Source: Neodontobutis hainanensis (taxonomy: Eukaryota; Chordata; Actinopteri; Gobiiformes; Odontobutidae). From it: a stretch of 64,000 nucleotides of DNA. This document shows, piece after piece, positions 13,047 through 25,440 of the stretch. The notes beneath the pieces are model-generated. The model was not told the origin of the DNA. It saw only the letters and a program-made list of their open reading frames with translations, and searched no databases. The position numbers and the translations under genes were made by a program. How positions within the stretch are numbered: the first letter of the stretch is position 1; every line of letters begins with the position of its first letter. The stretch spans positions 2,428,501 through 2,492,500 of the forward strand of contig JALDNG010000022.1 of the NCBI GenBank assembly GCA_024349245.1, in the 5' to 3' direction.

Positions 13047-13230
13047 TAGGGTCAGATATTTTGAGATTTAAGTCAGAAGGCTAAGATTAAAGTCAGATTT
13101 CTGAAATTCAGTCAGAATTCTAACAATGAGTCAGAATTCGGCAATTAAAGTCTAAATTAAAGATTTATAACATATAATAAATAGTCCAACTTAGAATTCG
13201 GAAATATGTTTTAATCTGACTTTAATCTTA
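13047..13230. repeat. Degenerate minisatellite with inverted end
   Basis: Diverged units of about 20-25 bp carry gtcaga followed by att/ttct and aagattaaagtcag. A 17-base unit aagattaaagtcagatt (13083-13099) has its exact reverse complement at 13213-13229, so the array also has inverted ends. Confidence 0.6.
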
Positions 13231-13379
13231 AAACTTGTTAACAGTTACAATTATTTTTTTACAGTGACCCCAATACTCTGTAAGTATGCAAAAAAATATT
13301 AGATAATGCTTTATATTCCAGGTACACAATTACACGGTGTGCAGTAATGAAGTGATAAAAACATTATTATAGTATTTAT

Positions 13380-13465
13380 GGATAATAATAATAATAATGG
13401 ATTAGATTTATATTGCACTTTCTATCAAGGGACTCAAAGCATTCACATATTAATTATTTACTCCA
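13380..13465 (-). repeat. SINE tail fragment (type A tail), minus strand
   Basis: An AAT microsatellite followed by gatttatattgcactttcta and gggactcaaagcattcac. This is the reverse complement of the type A SINE 3' tail (agcgctttgggtccc..gcgctatataaat). The rest of the element is absent. Confidence 0.6.
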
Positions 13466-14799
13466 ATTTTACAACACAATTACCAAGATGACATAAAATT
13501 ATACCAAAAATTATAACAACTTTATAGGAGCAAGTCCTTTCAGCAAAGAATGGTGCAGTTTGCTACATCCATTGCTAGATAAAAAAAAAATGGAAAGATA
13601 TGAGTGCATGATAAACTGATGTGCATGCTTCATAGGTTATTTTGAATTTTTCACCATCTCACTCTAAACTTTATTGTTCTCCTTTTAATATTGCACTAGA
13701 TATTATTTTGCCATTTGAAGTTTGAAATTTGAAAAGCCCACAATCACCCCATGCTTGATATTGACTTAGCATCATACCCTTCCAACTGGACAGTGCACAT
13801 TTTCAACGTTCTGTTCCCAGACAGTAGGACAGCACAGAGGGTAAACACAGGGCCGTGGTAAGACTGGGATTTGAGCGCAGGCCATGTAAGCATGTGGGGC
13901 GCTCCCGACTGGACCAGTGAACTAGCTCTGGGCAGAGTGTCATCTGCGCTGGGATCAGCAGGACTTATGCAGATGGGCCATCTCATACACTGAGCCATGA
14001 CATTCATTTACAATAAAAGGGTATCAAAAGTGCTAAAGGCTCAATGCTTGTCATTTAAAGGAGCTTTAGTCAGTTAGTATAACAGTTGTTTTGGTGGCAA
14101 AGTACAATAAATATGATGCAAACACAGCACTGTTCTTTGTGAGGGTTGAGCCAAATACATTTTTGAGTTTATTATCATTCATTAACAGTGGCTTGGTTAT
14201 ATACTTGTAAGTATAGGACGGAAAAAGATTTCATGTATATAGTGCAGTGCTGTGAGGTGATTGTTACTGGAAACTAACTTGTGAAAGCAAATGGAAAACT
14301 TTGCCTAAAAGTGCTTTATGATTATGAGTCATTGTCCAGTTGTGTCATTTGTTGTAGCACAGATTGTTTAGCAACGTTTGCTATCTGCAATGTTAGATCA
14401 TATTTTGTTGAATATTTCCTATCTAAACTGAAAGTATAACTCTTAAACATGTACACCTTTCTGCGTTGACGTCTTTGTAGCTCCAGTGTGACATAGGCCT
14501 CTCATGTTGGTACAGTTAAGTGACAGTATTGAAGATTACAGTGTGGCATCCTGTGACTGCCTGGGGTTGTACTGACAAAGCTGTTTGGCTCAAACATATT
14601 TCATTTTCATTTTTGATGTCCATGCTACGGTCAACCCTGTTTTTATAACTATCAAATGTAAAAGAATAAAATTTTGCAGAATCGTTAATATAGTGCCATC
14701 CCTTATTGTTTTTAACTGTATTTCTTTTTTGAATTAGCATGTAACGCTGCTGTAGGTTATGATTAGCTAGACTACGATAGAAGCTGCAGGAACTGAACA

Positions 14800-15720
14800 A
14801 GCTAATGGAAGAAACTGCTGGGGTAAGGTAATTTTATATCATACTTATTTTTGTGTCGAGACCAAGAATAAAATGTAGGTGTAATCATAAAATGTATAAA
14901 TAAAGTAATGTTTCCATTTGGTTTAATTAGTCTAAATCAGGCGCTTCCATCTTGGATATTTTTACTCCTACAGCGGATGTTAGCTGAACAAGCTAACGCT
15001 AACGGCTAATACGTTGTGCTAACGGCTGGTGCTAGCTGCAGCAGAGACCTCTTCACTTTCCCGTCTCTTTTTTATTTACATCTTTGCTCTTAGCTGGGAT
15101 ACGTCTTCAGTATTTAAGGGAGGCACACTTTTACACTAAAATAATAAAGCCTCATTACTATCTTGTATAATAATTATAAAATAGTAATATTTAAGCAGAT
15201 AACACACAAAGATATTAAATGTAAGATTTAAGTTATAATCCTGTATTGAAAATCCTGTACCACTGTATAATCTAAAAGATTATACCGTGGTACAGAAGGC
15301 TGTAGCAAACGTGCAGCTTTTAGAAATAACTGTTATTTACCTTTACACATAAACTGGTTTATAAAATAGACAGTGGGCTCTGGACATAGATAATGTGTCA
15401 GACAACAGATCCACTTTTTTTTTAGTGTTACCTGGATGACAGTTAGTGTTTAAATTAAGATGCATACAAGTAATTAGTCACATGTATAGTCTCAAAGTCT
15501 GATTACTTACTGAATGTATTTCTCTGTTTAAATGGCTAAACATTAATGACTGTATTGTTTTTGTCTCTGTGTGGAAGAGCAGGACGTTCTGTGAACCAGT
15601 GTGGAGCAGTTACATAAAGATTAAACCTGTGTCAAACCTGTGACTGTGACAAAGAAGAACCTGGACCAGCTTCACCTGCAGCTCCCTGAAAATAAAGCTC
15701 ATGTCTGCCATACCTCAGGA
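14800..15720 (+). other. Possible spliced non-coding transcript or repeat, plus strand
   Basis: A donor-like gtaagg follows gaaactgctggg near 14822. A GC-richer block with gctaacgctaacggctaata repeats lies near 14990-15045. A last-exon-like block starts near 15580 and ends with an aataaa signal near 15691 (ccctgaaaataaagctc). No long ORF is present. It may equally be an unrecognised retroelement; no claim of transcription is made. Confidence 0.2.
15255..15295. repeat. Tight hairpin, 19-nt arms, 3-nt loop
   Basis: Left arm 15255-15273 (ctgtaccactgtataatct) and right arm 15277-15295 (agattataccgtggtacag) are reverse complements with one mismatch, separated by aaa. The pairing does not extend past the arms, so it is shorter than a typical microRNA precursor. 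Confidence 0.8.
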
Positions 15721-18113
15721 TCTGTGTTTTATACTTCATCTTCAGAACTAGACACTTAATAGAAACGGCCACACTATATCAGCTTCTACAAGTACTAATA
15801 TTTACTGTTTATAATAGCTCTACACGCTTTATAAACTAGACAGTGTGTACATCATTTAACATTAATCTGATTTTATAAAACCTTACTGTCACTAATTAAC
15901 TGCTGAAGGTATTATCAACCAGGACTTTAACACATTCAGTTTGTTAACTTTTTATTTTCTGATGTTTGTACTTATATCTTTAACTTCCCCTGGGATTGTT
16001 TTGAATTGAGAACAAGATTTTATGTAAAAAATAAGTGCAACAAGGCCGAGAATTTAATTGGGTGCAAACAGTGACAGCACATGTAAATACGACCGGCTTG
16101 TACAAAACAGAACAAGGTAAAAGTGAGCAGTGGTTTTTGACTCACCTTTACTTCACTACAAGCTGCTGGCTGCTATGGCAACCGGCCTATTTTTGATGTA
16201 ATGAAGTGTCACTCAAGAGTCAGTTCAATGCAAAAAAACAAATATTCTGCATAACAATAGCTCTAGCAGTGGCACTGAGTCCAGTCTGGCATCATGCTAT
16301 TTTTTGCAGCATGTAGTAATTTTAAGCACCTTTTGTTTTGTTCAAATATGTAGGCCTATTATGGTCAGCATAATTAAGCAAGAAACACTAGTCAGTTAAC
16401 CAGAGTAAACATTTAGTAAAGCTGCCATGTAGAGCTATTCATTCGAGATATTACTTTTTTGTAAAAAAAACCTAACTAATATCAGATAACGTGAGTTCTG
16501 CAAGACGAGGAGGAGCTGTCATGACAGGTCTCCTAATACATGCTGCAGGTAACCTACGGTCAAACACAAGGTTGAACACAATTATTATGTCACATGGAGG
16601 TGGAAAAAAACGCCAAACAATGGATATTGTAAGCGCTCAAACAATAAGTTTCTGCAGTAAAATATCTCACCAGTAACAGTTCACCTGAGTTCATTATCAT
16701 TGTACAGAAATGACTTTTGAACTGGTTGTTTAGAGGCCAGATGCACAAGATTAGGGTGCTGAGCTAAGTGGCTTTTGTGATCAGTGAATACTCTGAAGAA
16801 AGCCTAGTTTTGTCGTCTCTCCAGTCAGTCTTCAGTGTTCACATAGAGGAGCCGCTGCAGTGAGGAAAGAGCAAGGGCAGACTAGGGGTAAAAAAATTAT
16901 AAAAATGTCCCCTGAGTTTCTGAAAGACTGGTCCAGTTGGTCAACTGCTGGGTTTGTTTTGTGAAACTTTGAAAAATTGCAAAATAAAATAAAAAAATGC
17001 ATTTATTAAATATGTTTGTTGAGGTTCTCATTCATCCAGGTCATCTTGAAGAAAAGACCTTGGTTTTCATCTTGAAAAAGGCACACATCTGCCGCAGTGC
17101 TCTTTTCATTGTGCTGTTTCTCTAATGAGCCTACATTAACCTGGAGCTCTGAATAGAATTTACAAGAAAATTTCTGAAGTACATGTACAACCATTAGAGC
17201 TTTTACTCTCACAGGTGAGTGCAGATAGTTGAGGATAACAGAGAAACACTGTCAGTGTCAGTCAAGCTGAGTTGCTAAGCACCTAAAGAAAATAAATTCC
17301 TCCAGCTGTCTGTGGTATATTATGCTCTATGTTCATAACATCTTCATATTTGTTGACAGTCCGATGTCTAATGTTTTAAGGCATAATGTATACATACATT
17401 ACAGTATGCATGACATAACATAATATATTTTTAAACTGAAAGTGAGATAAGTGGAAAGGCAAACATCCCATAAGTCAGTCCCACTGACATCATCAGGAAA
17501 ATATAAGCTAGCTCAGCAGGCTGTGCTTACACAGACACTGTGTTATATTAAAATAAAGGGGTCAGCTCATCATAATCCATGTGTAAACAGAACAATATTG
17601 ATTCTTCCACAGTGAAGAACGTATGTATTTCACATCAGAACATATTCAGTCAAAGCCCCGAGCCAACATATCTGCATTCTGTGCAATAACAAACATCCAG
17701 GTTTAACCAATAGATATTTTATTATTGAAAAATAGTGCCACAGTGCTTTGATGAGAAAACCCATAAAACCCATGACATACCATCTTATTTCAATTTCCCA
17801 CATTCACCCCCTACATGTCTATAAGCTATACGCTACTTTTGGTCATACATATGCAAATGGATATACAGTTTATGACTTTATTAAAGGGTGGAGCAGTATC
17901 AAGGGGAGCGTTTTAATCTGTCACAGGTTAAAACAGGAGAAGACACTGCAGCGTTTGCTCTTTGAGAACTCTCGGAAAGAAAAGAATAGGACGTTAATGG
18001 CTGTAGTTTGAACGGTGCGAGCTGTGACGAATAATTAACACTGGGAACACAAACAGTATGGCGTTTGGGAACAGAGTTTCCTGTCTGGTGCTCACCAAAC
18101 TTGTCTGATTAGT

Positions 18114-18114
<1 letters not shown>

Positions 18115-18190
<76 letters not shown>
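18115..18190. repeat. (GT)n microsatellite, 76 bp
   Basis: A pure GT dinucleotide repeat of about 38 units, followed by a short interrupted stretch (atgtgaatgtgtgt). Confidence 0.98.
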
Positions 18191-18195
<5 letters not shown>

Positions 18196-18579
18196 AATGT
18201 GTGTAATCACAGAGACCTGCTGATTTAGGCCTTGGATACCTGCCGTGTAGTGACCTTCTGCCGCTGCACGTCGTGCCTCATCACAGCTCACAGCAGTCGC
18301 CAACGAGTCTTTAACATAACAGACCTCCTGCAACGTAATTGTAACGTTCTGGAACACAAACATTGTCCGGATGTGCTTTTTTTCACCTGAAGGATATCCT
18401 GATGTTTACCTAGTCCTAGGACTACCTCCGGTTTTGTGTAATCTATGAACAAATCCTCTGGCACATTTTTTGATAAATAATTTTTCGTTCCCTTTTGGTG
18501 TAAGTGTGTCCAGGTACTGTACTTTGAGCTTGTTTTTATATGACACTTTATGGATGTACTGCCAGCTTTACCTTGACCT

Positions 18580-18690
18580 TTCTGTCTCACTTTACCAACA
18601 CGTTTGAAAATAAACAGCAGACCGGTTTGGACCATGGCTCACTGTGGATACCCACTCATTTTAGCCTACTGCTTCTTCCCACCAGATTTT
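18580..18690 (+). repeat. Left arm of a long inverted repeat (with 19266-19370)
   Basis: aataaacagcagaccgg, then tggaccatggctcactgtgg, ccactcatttta and cccaccagatttt recur in reverse complement at 19266-19344. Weaker similarity extends outward (gtctcac.tta). Confidence 0.8.
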
Positions 18691-19265
18691 CTGGCAGAAT
18701 TAACAATAACACAGAGGCCAAGTGTGTAGCAAGGTACTGTATACTTTTTTCTCACCCCTTTTAAAAATTTAATTGAAATAGTAATTTATCATAACAAAAC
18801 AACAAAACAGAAAAAAACACAAAACATTAATATTACAATAGATTCACAAAACACAAGACAAATACTATTAATACTATTATCCTATTATTATTATACTATA
18901 CTATTATACTAATATTAACACACTAATTATCACATAATCGCTTTATACAAGAGTTGCGCAGTTTATAATTTAACAAAGTTGTGATGTTTTAATAGTCTGG
19001 ACTGCATAAATAATATATTTGTATTTAACTAACCAACTTTATTTATGATTCTAACTGCACATTTTTGGAGGATCAAGAGGTAGCTGTTCTGGTGCAATGA
19101 AAGGATTGACAAGTTATTTGTAATATTTTCAGTATTTTGTACTTGGGCACAGATTTATTTAAAACAAACATGACATAAAATATGACATGTGCATTCTCAC
19201 TATCAAAATAGTTTGTATATTTTTGCTAAAAACATCTTCCATAACTAAAAGATATGACCATAGGT

Positions 19266-19370
19266 AAAAATCTGGTGGGAATTAAATAAAATGAGTGGAT
19301 GTCCATAGTGAGCCATGGTCCAGACCGGTGTGCTGTTTATTTTTATTTCACTTGTAAGGTGAGACTGTAA
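19266..19370 (-). repeat. Right arm of a long inverted repeat (with 18580-18690)
   Basis: The reverse complement reads aataaacagcacaccggtct, ggaccatggctcactatgg, ccactcatttta and cccaccagattttta. It matches the left arm, which carries an extra stretch of about 11 bases. About 575 bases separate the arms. Confidence 0.8.
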
Positions 19371-20186
19371 CCATATCACATTTTGTACTGTAAACTCTGT
19401 ACTTGTGCTAAAATGAGCTCCAGTTGTATAACTCTTGGACGATAACTCCAAAAGTAACTGTTGCATGTGAAGTAAACAGTGCACATGTGCCTGCTGTATA
19501 ATGAACCACATCACAGCCTGGACACATAATGACAGCCCTCTAAATATAACTTAAAGTAGGTTATTATCCAAGCATGTATTATACTTTTTCTTTGAGGCAG
19601 TAAACTGTTTTTCCACAGAGTAACTTCCAATATTCAAAAGACATTCATCTGCCACCAGCTTGGACAAAAAGCTCTCTTCTATAGCATTTGATAATGTCCC
19701 GTCTATTTTTGTCACTGCTCCGAATGACTCAAATGAAAGAGTATAGGTCAACCCTCAGTGTGAGCGCAATCACAACGGTTTATTTGTCTCCATACGGTGG
19801 TGTTGTTACTGTGTTTTTTAAACAGTCTTTAATGTGAATCCTCCTAAGCTCCCTACTCTGCTGCTTAATTACAGCAACTAGAACATGTTTAATCCCTTTT
19901 TGATGAATAAGAGCATCACCCTGGAATAAAACAGGCTTCCTAAAATAAATCAAATGCATTGTTATTGAACTGATATAATTCATTTGTTTATATTGTCACA
20001 GGAAGAAAAGCATTTCTGGAAAAGTAAGTGAGTTAGCACAATAACATCAATAAAACTGTAAGCTCTGGCTAAAACATTGCACACAGGTACACACCGATTT
20101 AAGAGCACTTAGGTCAGTCTGTTGTACAACAATAACATTGTCTTTTCATAAGGGCAGGGTGTAGAAGTGAAAAGCTCCTAGGGAAC

Positions 20187-22418
20187 CTATAATGCATCTT
20201 TTTCTACATTTTGTTATGTTAAAGCCTTTTTCCAAAATTTATTAAAATCATTATTTTCCTTAAAATTCTACAAACAATACCCCATAATAACACGGTGAAT
20301 AAAGGTTCTATAAATTCTTTGCAAATTTATATAAAAAAAAAACATCCAGAAGAACCACCATCTCTGCAGCACTCCTCACTAAAAGGCACATGACAGCCCA
20401 TCTGGAGTTTGCAGAAAGGCACCTGAAGGACTTTCAGACCATGAGAAACAAAATTCTCTGGTCTGATGAAACAAAGATTGAACTCTTTGGCTTGAATAGC
20501 AAGCATCATGTCTGGAGGAAACCAGCCCCACTCATCACCTGGACAATACCATCCCTACAGTGATGCGTGGTGGGGGCAGCATCAGGCTGTGGGGAAGTTT
20601 TTTAGCGGCAGGAACTGAGAGACTAGTCAGGATCAACAGAAAGATCAATGCAGCAATGCACAGAGACATTCGTGGTGAAAACCTCCTCCAGAGCACTCTG
20701 GATCTCAGACTGGGGCAGAGGTTCATCTTCCAACAGGACAACAATCCTAAGCCCACAGCCAAGATCACAAAGGAGTTGCTACAGGACAACTCTGTGACTG
20801 TCGTTGAGTGGTCCAGCCAGGACCCCGACCTGAATCCAATTGAACATCTCTGGAGAGAGCTGAAAATGGTTGTGCACCAACCTGATGGAGCCTGAGAGGT
20901 TCTGAAAACAAGAATGGGAGAAACTGCCCAAAAATTGCTGTGACATGCCTGTAGCATTATACTCAAATACTTAAGGCTGTAATTAGTGCCAAAGCTGCTT
21001 CAACAAAGACTGGAGCAAAGGCTGTGAAAACTTATGTACATCCATCCATCCATCTTCTACGGCTTATCCGGGGCCGGGTCGCGGGGGCAGCAGTCTAAGA
21101 AGATACACCCAGTTTTCTCCAGCTCTTCCGGGGGGATACCCGAGGCGTTCCCAGGCCAGCCGAGAGACATAGTCCCTCCAGCGTGTCCTAGGTCTTCCCC
21201 GGGGTCTCCTCCCGGTGGGACATGCCCGGGACGTGTATCCGGGATCTTGTTCTTTTGGTCATGACCCAAAGCTCATGAACATAAATGAGAGTAGGAACGT
21301 AGATTAACCGGTAAATCGACTGCATCACTGCAGAAGCTGCACTGATTTGTCTGTCAATCTCACGCTCCTTCCTTCCCTTACTCGTGAACAAGACCCCAAG
21401 ATACTTGAACTCCTCCACTTGAGGCAGGAGCTCTCCACCAACCTGAAGGGGACAAGTCACCCTTTTCTGACAGAGAACCATGGTCTCAGACTTGGAGGTG
21501 CTGATCATCATAGAGACAACAGGACAACATTATTTGCAAAAAGCAAAGACGAGATGCTGTGGTCCCCAAACCAGAGTCCCTCCGGCCCCTGGCTGCGCCT
21601 AGAATTCCTGTCCATAAAAATAATGAACAGGACCGGTGACAAAGGGCAGACCTGCCGGAGTCCAACATGCACTGGGAACAGGTCTGACTTATTGCCAGCA
21701 ATGTGAACCAAGCTCCTGCTCCGGTCGTACAGGGACCGGATAGCCCTTAGCAAAGAGCCCCGAACCCCATACTCCCAGAGCACCTCCCCCAGGGCGCCAC
21801 AAGAGACACAGTCCAGATCCACAAAGGACATGGACTGGTTGAGCAAACTCCCTTAAACCCTCCAGCACCCTGAAGAGGGTATAGAGCTGGTCTAGTGTTC
21901 CACGACCGGGACGAAAACCGCATTGTTCCTTCTGAATCTGTGGTTTGACTATCGGCCGCATTCTCCTCTCCAGTACCCTGGCATAGACTTTCCCGGGGAG
22001 GCTGAGGAGTGTGATCCCTCTGTAGTTGGAACACACCCTCCGGTCCCGCTTATTTGAAAAGAGGGACCACCACCCCGGTCTGCCAGTCCAGAGGAACTGT
22101 CCCCAACTGCCACGCATTGCAGAGGCGTGTCAGCCAAGACAGCCCTACAACATCCACAGACTTAAGGTACTCAGGGCTTTGCCACCGAGGAGCTTCCCAA
22201 CTATCTCAGTGACTTCGGCCTGGGTGATAGACGAGACTTATGTACATATGTAAATAAATTTGCAGAATTCAGACAACCATCATTCATGTAGTCATTATGG
22301 GATATTGTTTGTAGAATTTTAAGGCAAATAATGAATGTAATCCATTTTGAAATAAGGCTATAAAAAAACAAAATGTAGAAAAAGTGAAGCGCTGTAAATA
22401 CATTCCGGATGCACTGTA
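20187..22418 (+). mobile_element. Tc1-like DD34E transposon relic, split by Rex3
   Basis: Inverted terminal regions are visible: left 20187-20330 (tttttctacattttgttatg, attctacaaacaatacccca) and right about 22262-22418, whose reverse complement starts tacagtgcatccggaa. The transposase part (20340-20960) shows WSDETKIELF at 20460-20490. The 20560-20895 frame shows QQDNN...NPIEHLWREL, with 34 residues between the Asp of QQD and the Glu of IEH, as in DD34E transposases. The N-terminal DNA-binding region is deleted and the frame is broken, so it is inactive. A Rex3 copy occupies 21042-22235. Confidence 0.9.
21042..22235 (-). mobile_element. 5'-truncated Rex3 (RTE-type) LINE inserted in the Tc1-like relic
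   Basis: Read on the minus strand it gives broken reverse-transcriptase frames: GFRPGRGTLDQLYTLFRVLE (near 21890-22000), VHVGLRQVCPLSPVLFIIFM (near 21600-21680) and VEEFKYLGVLFTSKGRKERE (near 21370-21430). The plus strand has ggtgacaaagggcag near 21634 and accaccaccccggtctgcca near 22066, matching sequences long used as Rex3 PCR primer sites. The 3' end carries a GGAT-type tail (ccatccatccatc on plus). The 12-base acttatgtacat at 21030-21041 is repeated at 22236-22247, a target-site duplication. Confidence 0.93.
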
Positions 22419-23651
22419 ATCCTAACCTAACAAGTTCAGGTTTAGATGGAAAAGGAAGTTCTTATTTTGTGAAAACTGATCTTGACCCATTAAACACAGT
22501 TGTTGTGCATCTGGGGACTTTGACTATAGTTTATCTTGCTGGTCATGTGAATTTATTAGCACATCTTTTTATTCATGTTATTATTCTGACATAGTTGTAG
22601 TTTATAAGAAGCACCAAATATGCCATGATAGATTAATCCAGAACTTGGCTTCTTTTAGTTTATTACACAAGACATTACCTCCACTATTTGAACACAACAC
22701 ACTTTGTAGTCAAATAAGAACACAAAAAGCCTCATTTCCACTGGAGTAGATACAGTATGGGTTGGGTCTGGTATAGGTAACCCCTTTCTGCAGTTCTGGG
22801 TCCAGGAGCGCAATGTCTGCTACATAAACAATGACACAGAAAAGAGCCACAAAAGCTGTGTTTCTAACTGAAACATTTATTTGAAGCAGATTTTTAGAAA
22901 TTGTGAGGTGTAAACAATATTCTACCACTCTACCTGCACCAGCTCCCAGCTGCTTCTCATTTACCAGCCACTATATGAGCCTCACTCTCCCACTCTGTCA
23001 GTGACAGTTTGTTCTAAATACTCCACGCAAGACTTTCCAGCCCTTCTGTTCTGGGTCGAGCCTGTTCAAGTTTCAGCTGTTCAAAGTTATTCTTTGCACT
23101 TGTTTTTCAAAGAACTTTGCTCCTGCTCTTGTGCTGCCTGACTGGATTTTGACCATGCCACTGAATCTTCTATGTATTCTGTCTATTCCTGTTATTACCT
23201 GCTTCAAAGTCACTTCGAGTCACTTCTGTGTAATTCAATCTATTGCAAACACCACCTCAATTGTGCTGCATTTGGATCATTACCTGGACCTTTTTTTCTT
23301 GTCTTTTTTTTAAATTGTAAAATTAAATAAAATTTAACTTTAGGATATCACCCAGCCCAATCCCTAACTGTGGCACAGGGACAGAAAAGATATACTCTCA
23401 GAGGTAAACGTCTGGTGACAACCCTTTCCTTGTTGTGAAAGACTGAGAACATGTTCTCACTGTTTGCCTCTGGGACGGATCTCTTATCCTGTACCAGTTG
23501 TTTGTTGGGTTCCAGCTTGTGCCAAAGTGGACAAACTGCCTTCCTGCATTAACAAGCTCTGTTTACTGTTCTGCTGTCCCCGTCTTCACCAGTTCACTGA
23601 ACCCCAGCTGCTGAGACTAAGCAGGAGGATTTTAAGTAACAACAATAATTA

Positions 23652-25262
23652 AAGGCCCTCGCCTCCCTTGCGACCGCGGGGACACATATACTTGGAGGAA
23701 TGCATTTTGTGCTTTAAAGCGTAAACTTCAAGGTAATGTCAAATAACCGGGCCTGTGCCTCTGCTTGAATCTTCTTCTGGCTGGAGCCTGCTTCATCACC
23801 TCGGGCCTGTGCTACAGCTGGGGCCTGCTACACCACCTTGTATTTAGAGTTAAAGGTCTCCACATTCCCTGCTTTTCCTGTGATCTGTGTGAACTTAAAA
23901 TAATAGATTATGCTTGGGCTAAAGCAAGAAAAACAAAGTACTGGTTGGACATTTGCAATGACTCAGAAAGCGCTGCACCTCCCTGTTCAAAAGTAAAAAT
24001 GTAAATATTAGTTGTCTAAAATAACAAGTTTACCAGTTCAAAAAGATTCTGAGGAGTTTTCCAAAACTCTAGTCTTGGCTCTGGAGGAGCGTCCTCCAAA
24101 GGAAGCATCCTGGCATTTGGTAAATGGCATTTATCCCAAAGAAATGGCTGCCTCTTCACAGGCTCATTACAACCACAGCCACAAATGTATCAGAAAACAA
24201 ACTGATAACTTTTTTGGCACTCGTGTTTAGATGATACTCAACAAATTTGGGGCATTTTAGAAGAAAACACATTAGGTTTAATCTTTTGAAGCGAGGGGTG
24301 CGATTTAGGTGGTTGCGCGTTCCACCCCACATGGCGGACTTCCTGTTGAGTTTCGGCTGTGGCTGTCATAGACTTTTCTGTTTGCCTTGAGGTGTTCTAT
24401 GGATGTACCTATTTTCATTTTTCTACGATGGAAAAAATGACTTTCACTTGTACATGTACTTTTTTGCGCACATTTACTGGGTCAAAATTGAGGATCATTT
24501 TGCAGAAAAATAAAAATAAAATAAAACTATAAAATGAGCAAAAACAACAAGAAAGCCCATGCTGGATGTGTGTACCAAGTTTCATTTGCCTACGACAAAC
24601 TAAATTTTTCCCTTCCCATTGACTTTTTCCACATATTTGCACCGTTGCTATGGCAACACATATATATAGATAGGGGGTGGTTGTCATTGGCTTTTATGTT
24701 CGTCATGACATAAGTTCCATAGGCCGAATGTATTTTCATTTTCCAGGAGTCGCCACTGAGTCATTTATTTATATTATTTTTTCAAATACTCAGGCTTGAG
24801 TTTAGTGGCCAATAAAATGTACTTTTTTGCGCACATTTACTGGGTCAAAATTGAGGATCATTTTGCAGAAAAATAAAAATAAAACTATAAAATGAGCAAA
24901 AACAACAAGAAAGCCCATGCTGGATGTGTGTACCAAGTTTCATTTGCCTACGACAAACTAAATTTTTTCCTTCCCATTGACTTTTTCCACATATTTGCGC
25001 CGTTGCTATGGCAACACATTTATAGATAGGGGGTGGTTGTAGTTTTGTATTTCTACATTGGAAAAAATGTACTTTCATTTTCCATAGGCCCAATTTATTT
25101 TTACTTTTCTAGGGGTCGCCACTGAGTCATTTTTCATATTTTTTTTTCGGGGAGTTCAAATACATAAATTTTTCGCCGACCTTGAAGTTTGGGCCCAATA
25201 AAAATGACTTTTTGCGCATGTTCACTGGGTCAAATTGAGGATCATTTTGCAGAAAAAAAAAT
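23652..25262 (+). repeat. Unclassified interspersed element with internal tandem units, long copy
   Basis: The start (ggccctcgcctcccttgcga, ccgcggggacacatatac, through to about 23860) matches 33510-33720. The end (ccataggcccaat..tctaggggtc, tttcgccgaccttga, actgggtca, gatcattttgcagaaa) matches 33725-33905. Between them lie two near-identical units of about 360-390 bp starting at 24456 and 24819, and a partial third near 25207. No ORF longer than about 90 codons and no transposase similarity was found, so it is probably non-autonomous. Confidence 0.75.
24456..25262 (+). repeat. Tandem units inside the unclassified element (about 2.2 copies)
   Basis: The unit starts gtacttttttgcgcacattt and runs through gatcattttgcagaaa, aacaacaagaaagcccatgc, tggatgtgtgtaccaagttt and ccgttgctatggcaacac to gatagggggtggttgt. 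It recurs 363 bases later with few changes (24819-25040), then partially at 25207-25262. Spacers between units also match (gtcgccactgagtcattt). Confidence 0.9.
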
Positions 25263-25297
25263 ATATATACATATATATGTGTCAGTCTTAAATAAGC

Positions 25298-25440
25298 TCT
25301 AGAACAGTGGTGGACAAACTAAGGTCTGGGGGCCACATGCAGCCTTGTTGGGCTGTTTAATCTGGCCTGCCAAGAATTTAGTAATATTTCATTGATAGTA
25401 AAACACTGCATATATTTTTTATTTTCCTTCAATATTCTGC
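25298..25440 (+). repeat. Fragment of a widespread fish repeat (ggtggacaaact..gggccaca type)
   Basis: gtggtggacaaactaaggtc, gggggccacatgcagcc and aatctggcctgcc resemble the ends of hAT-related or retro-derived repeats seen often in vertebrate genomes. Its boundaries are uncertain. Confidence 0.45.

Noticed and set aside
18109..18363. 84-codon ORF ending in a His-Thr repeat
   Set aside because: It is a translation of the GT microsatellite, not a gene.
22540..22551. TCATGTGA M-box, possible MITF site near the pigment gene
   Set aside because: An 8-base motif is expected by chance in 64 kb, and it lies nearly 9 kb beyond the OCA2 3' end with no supporting cluster.
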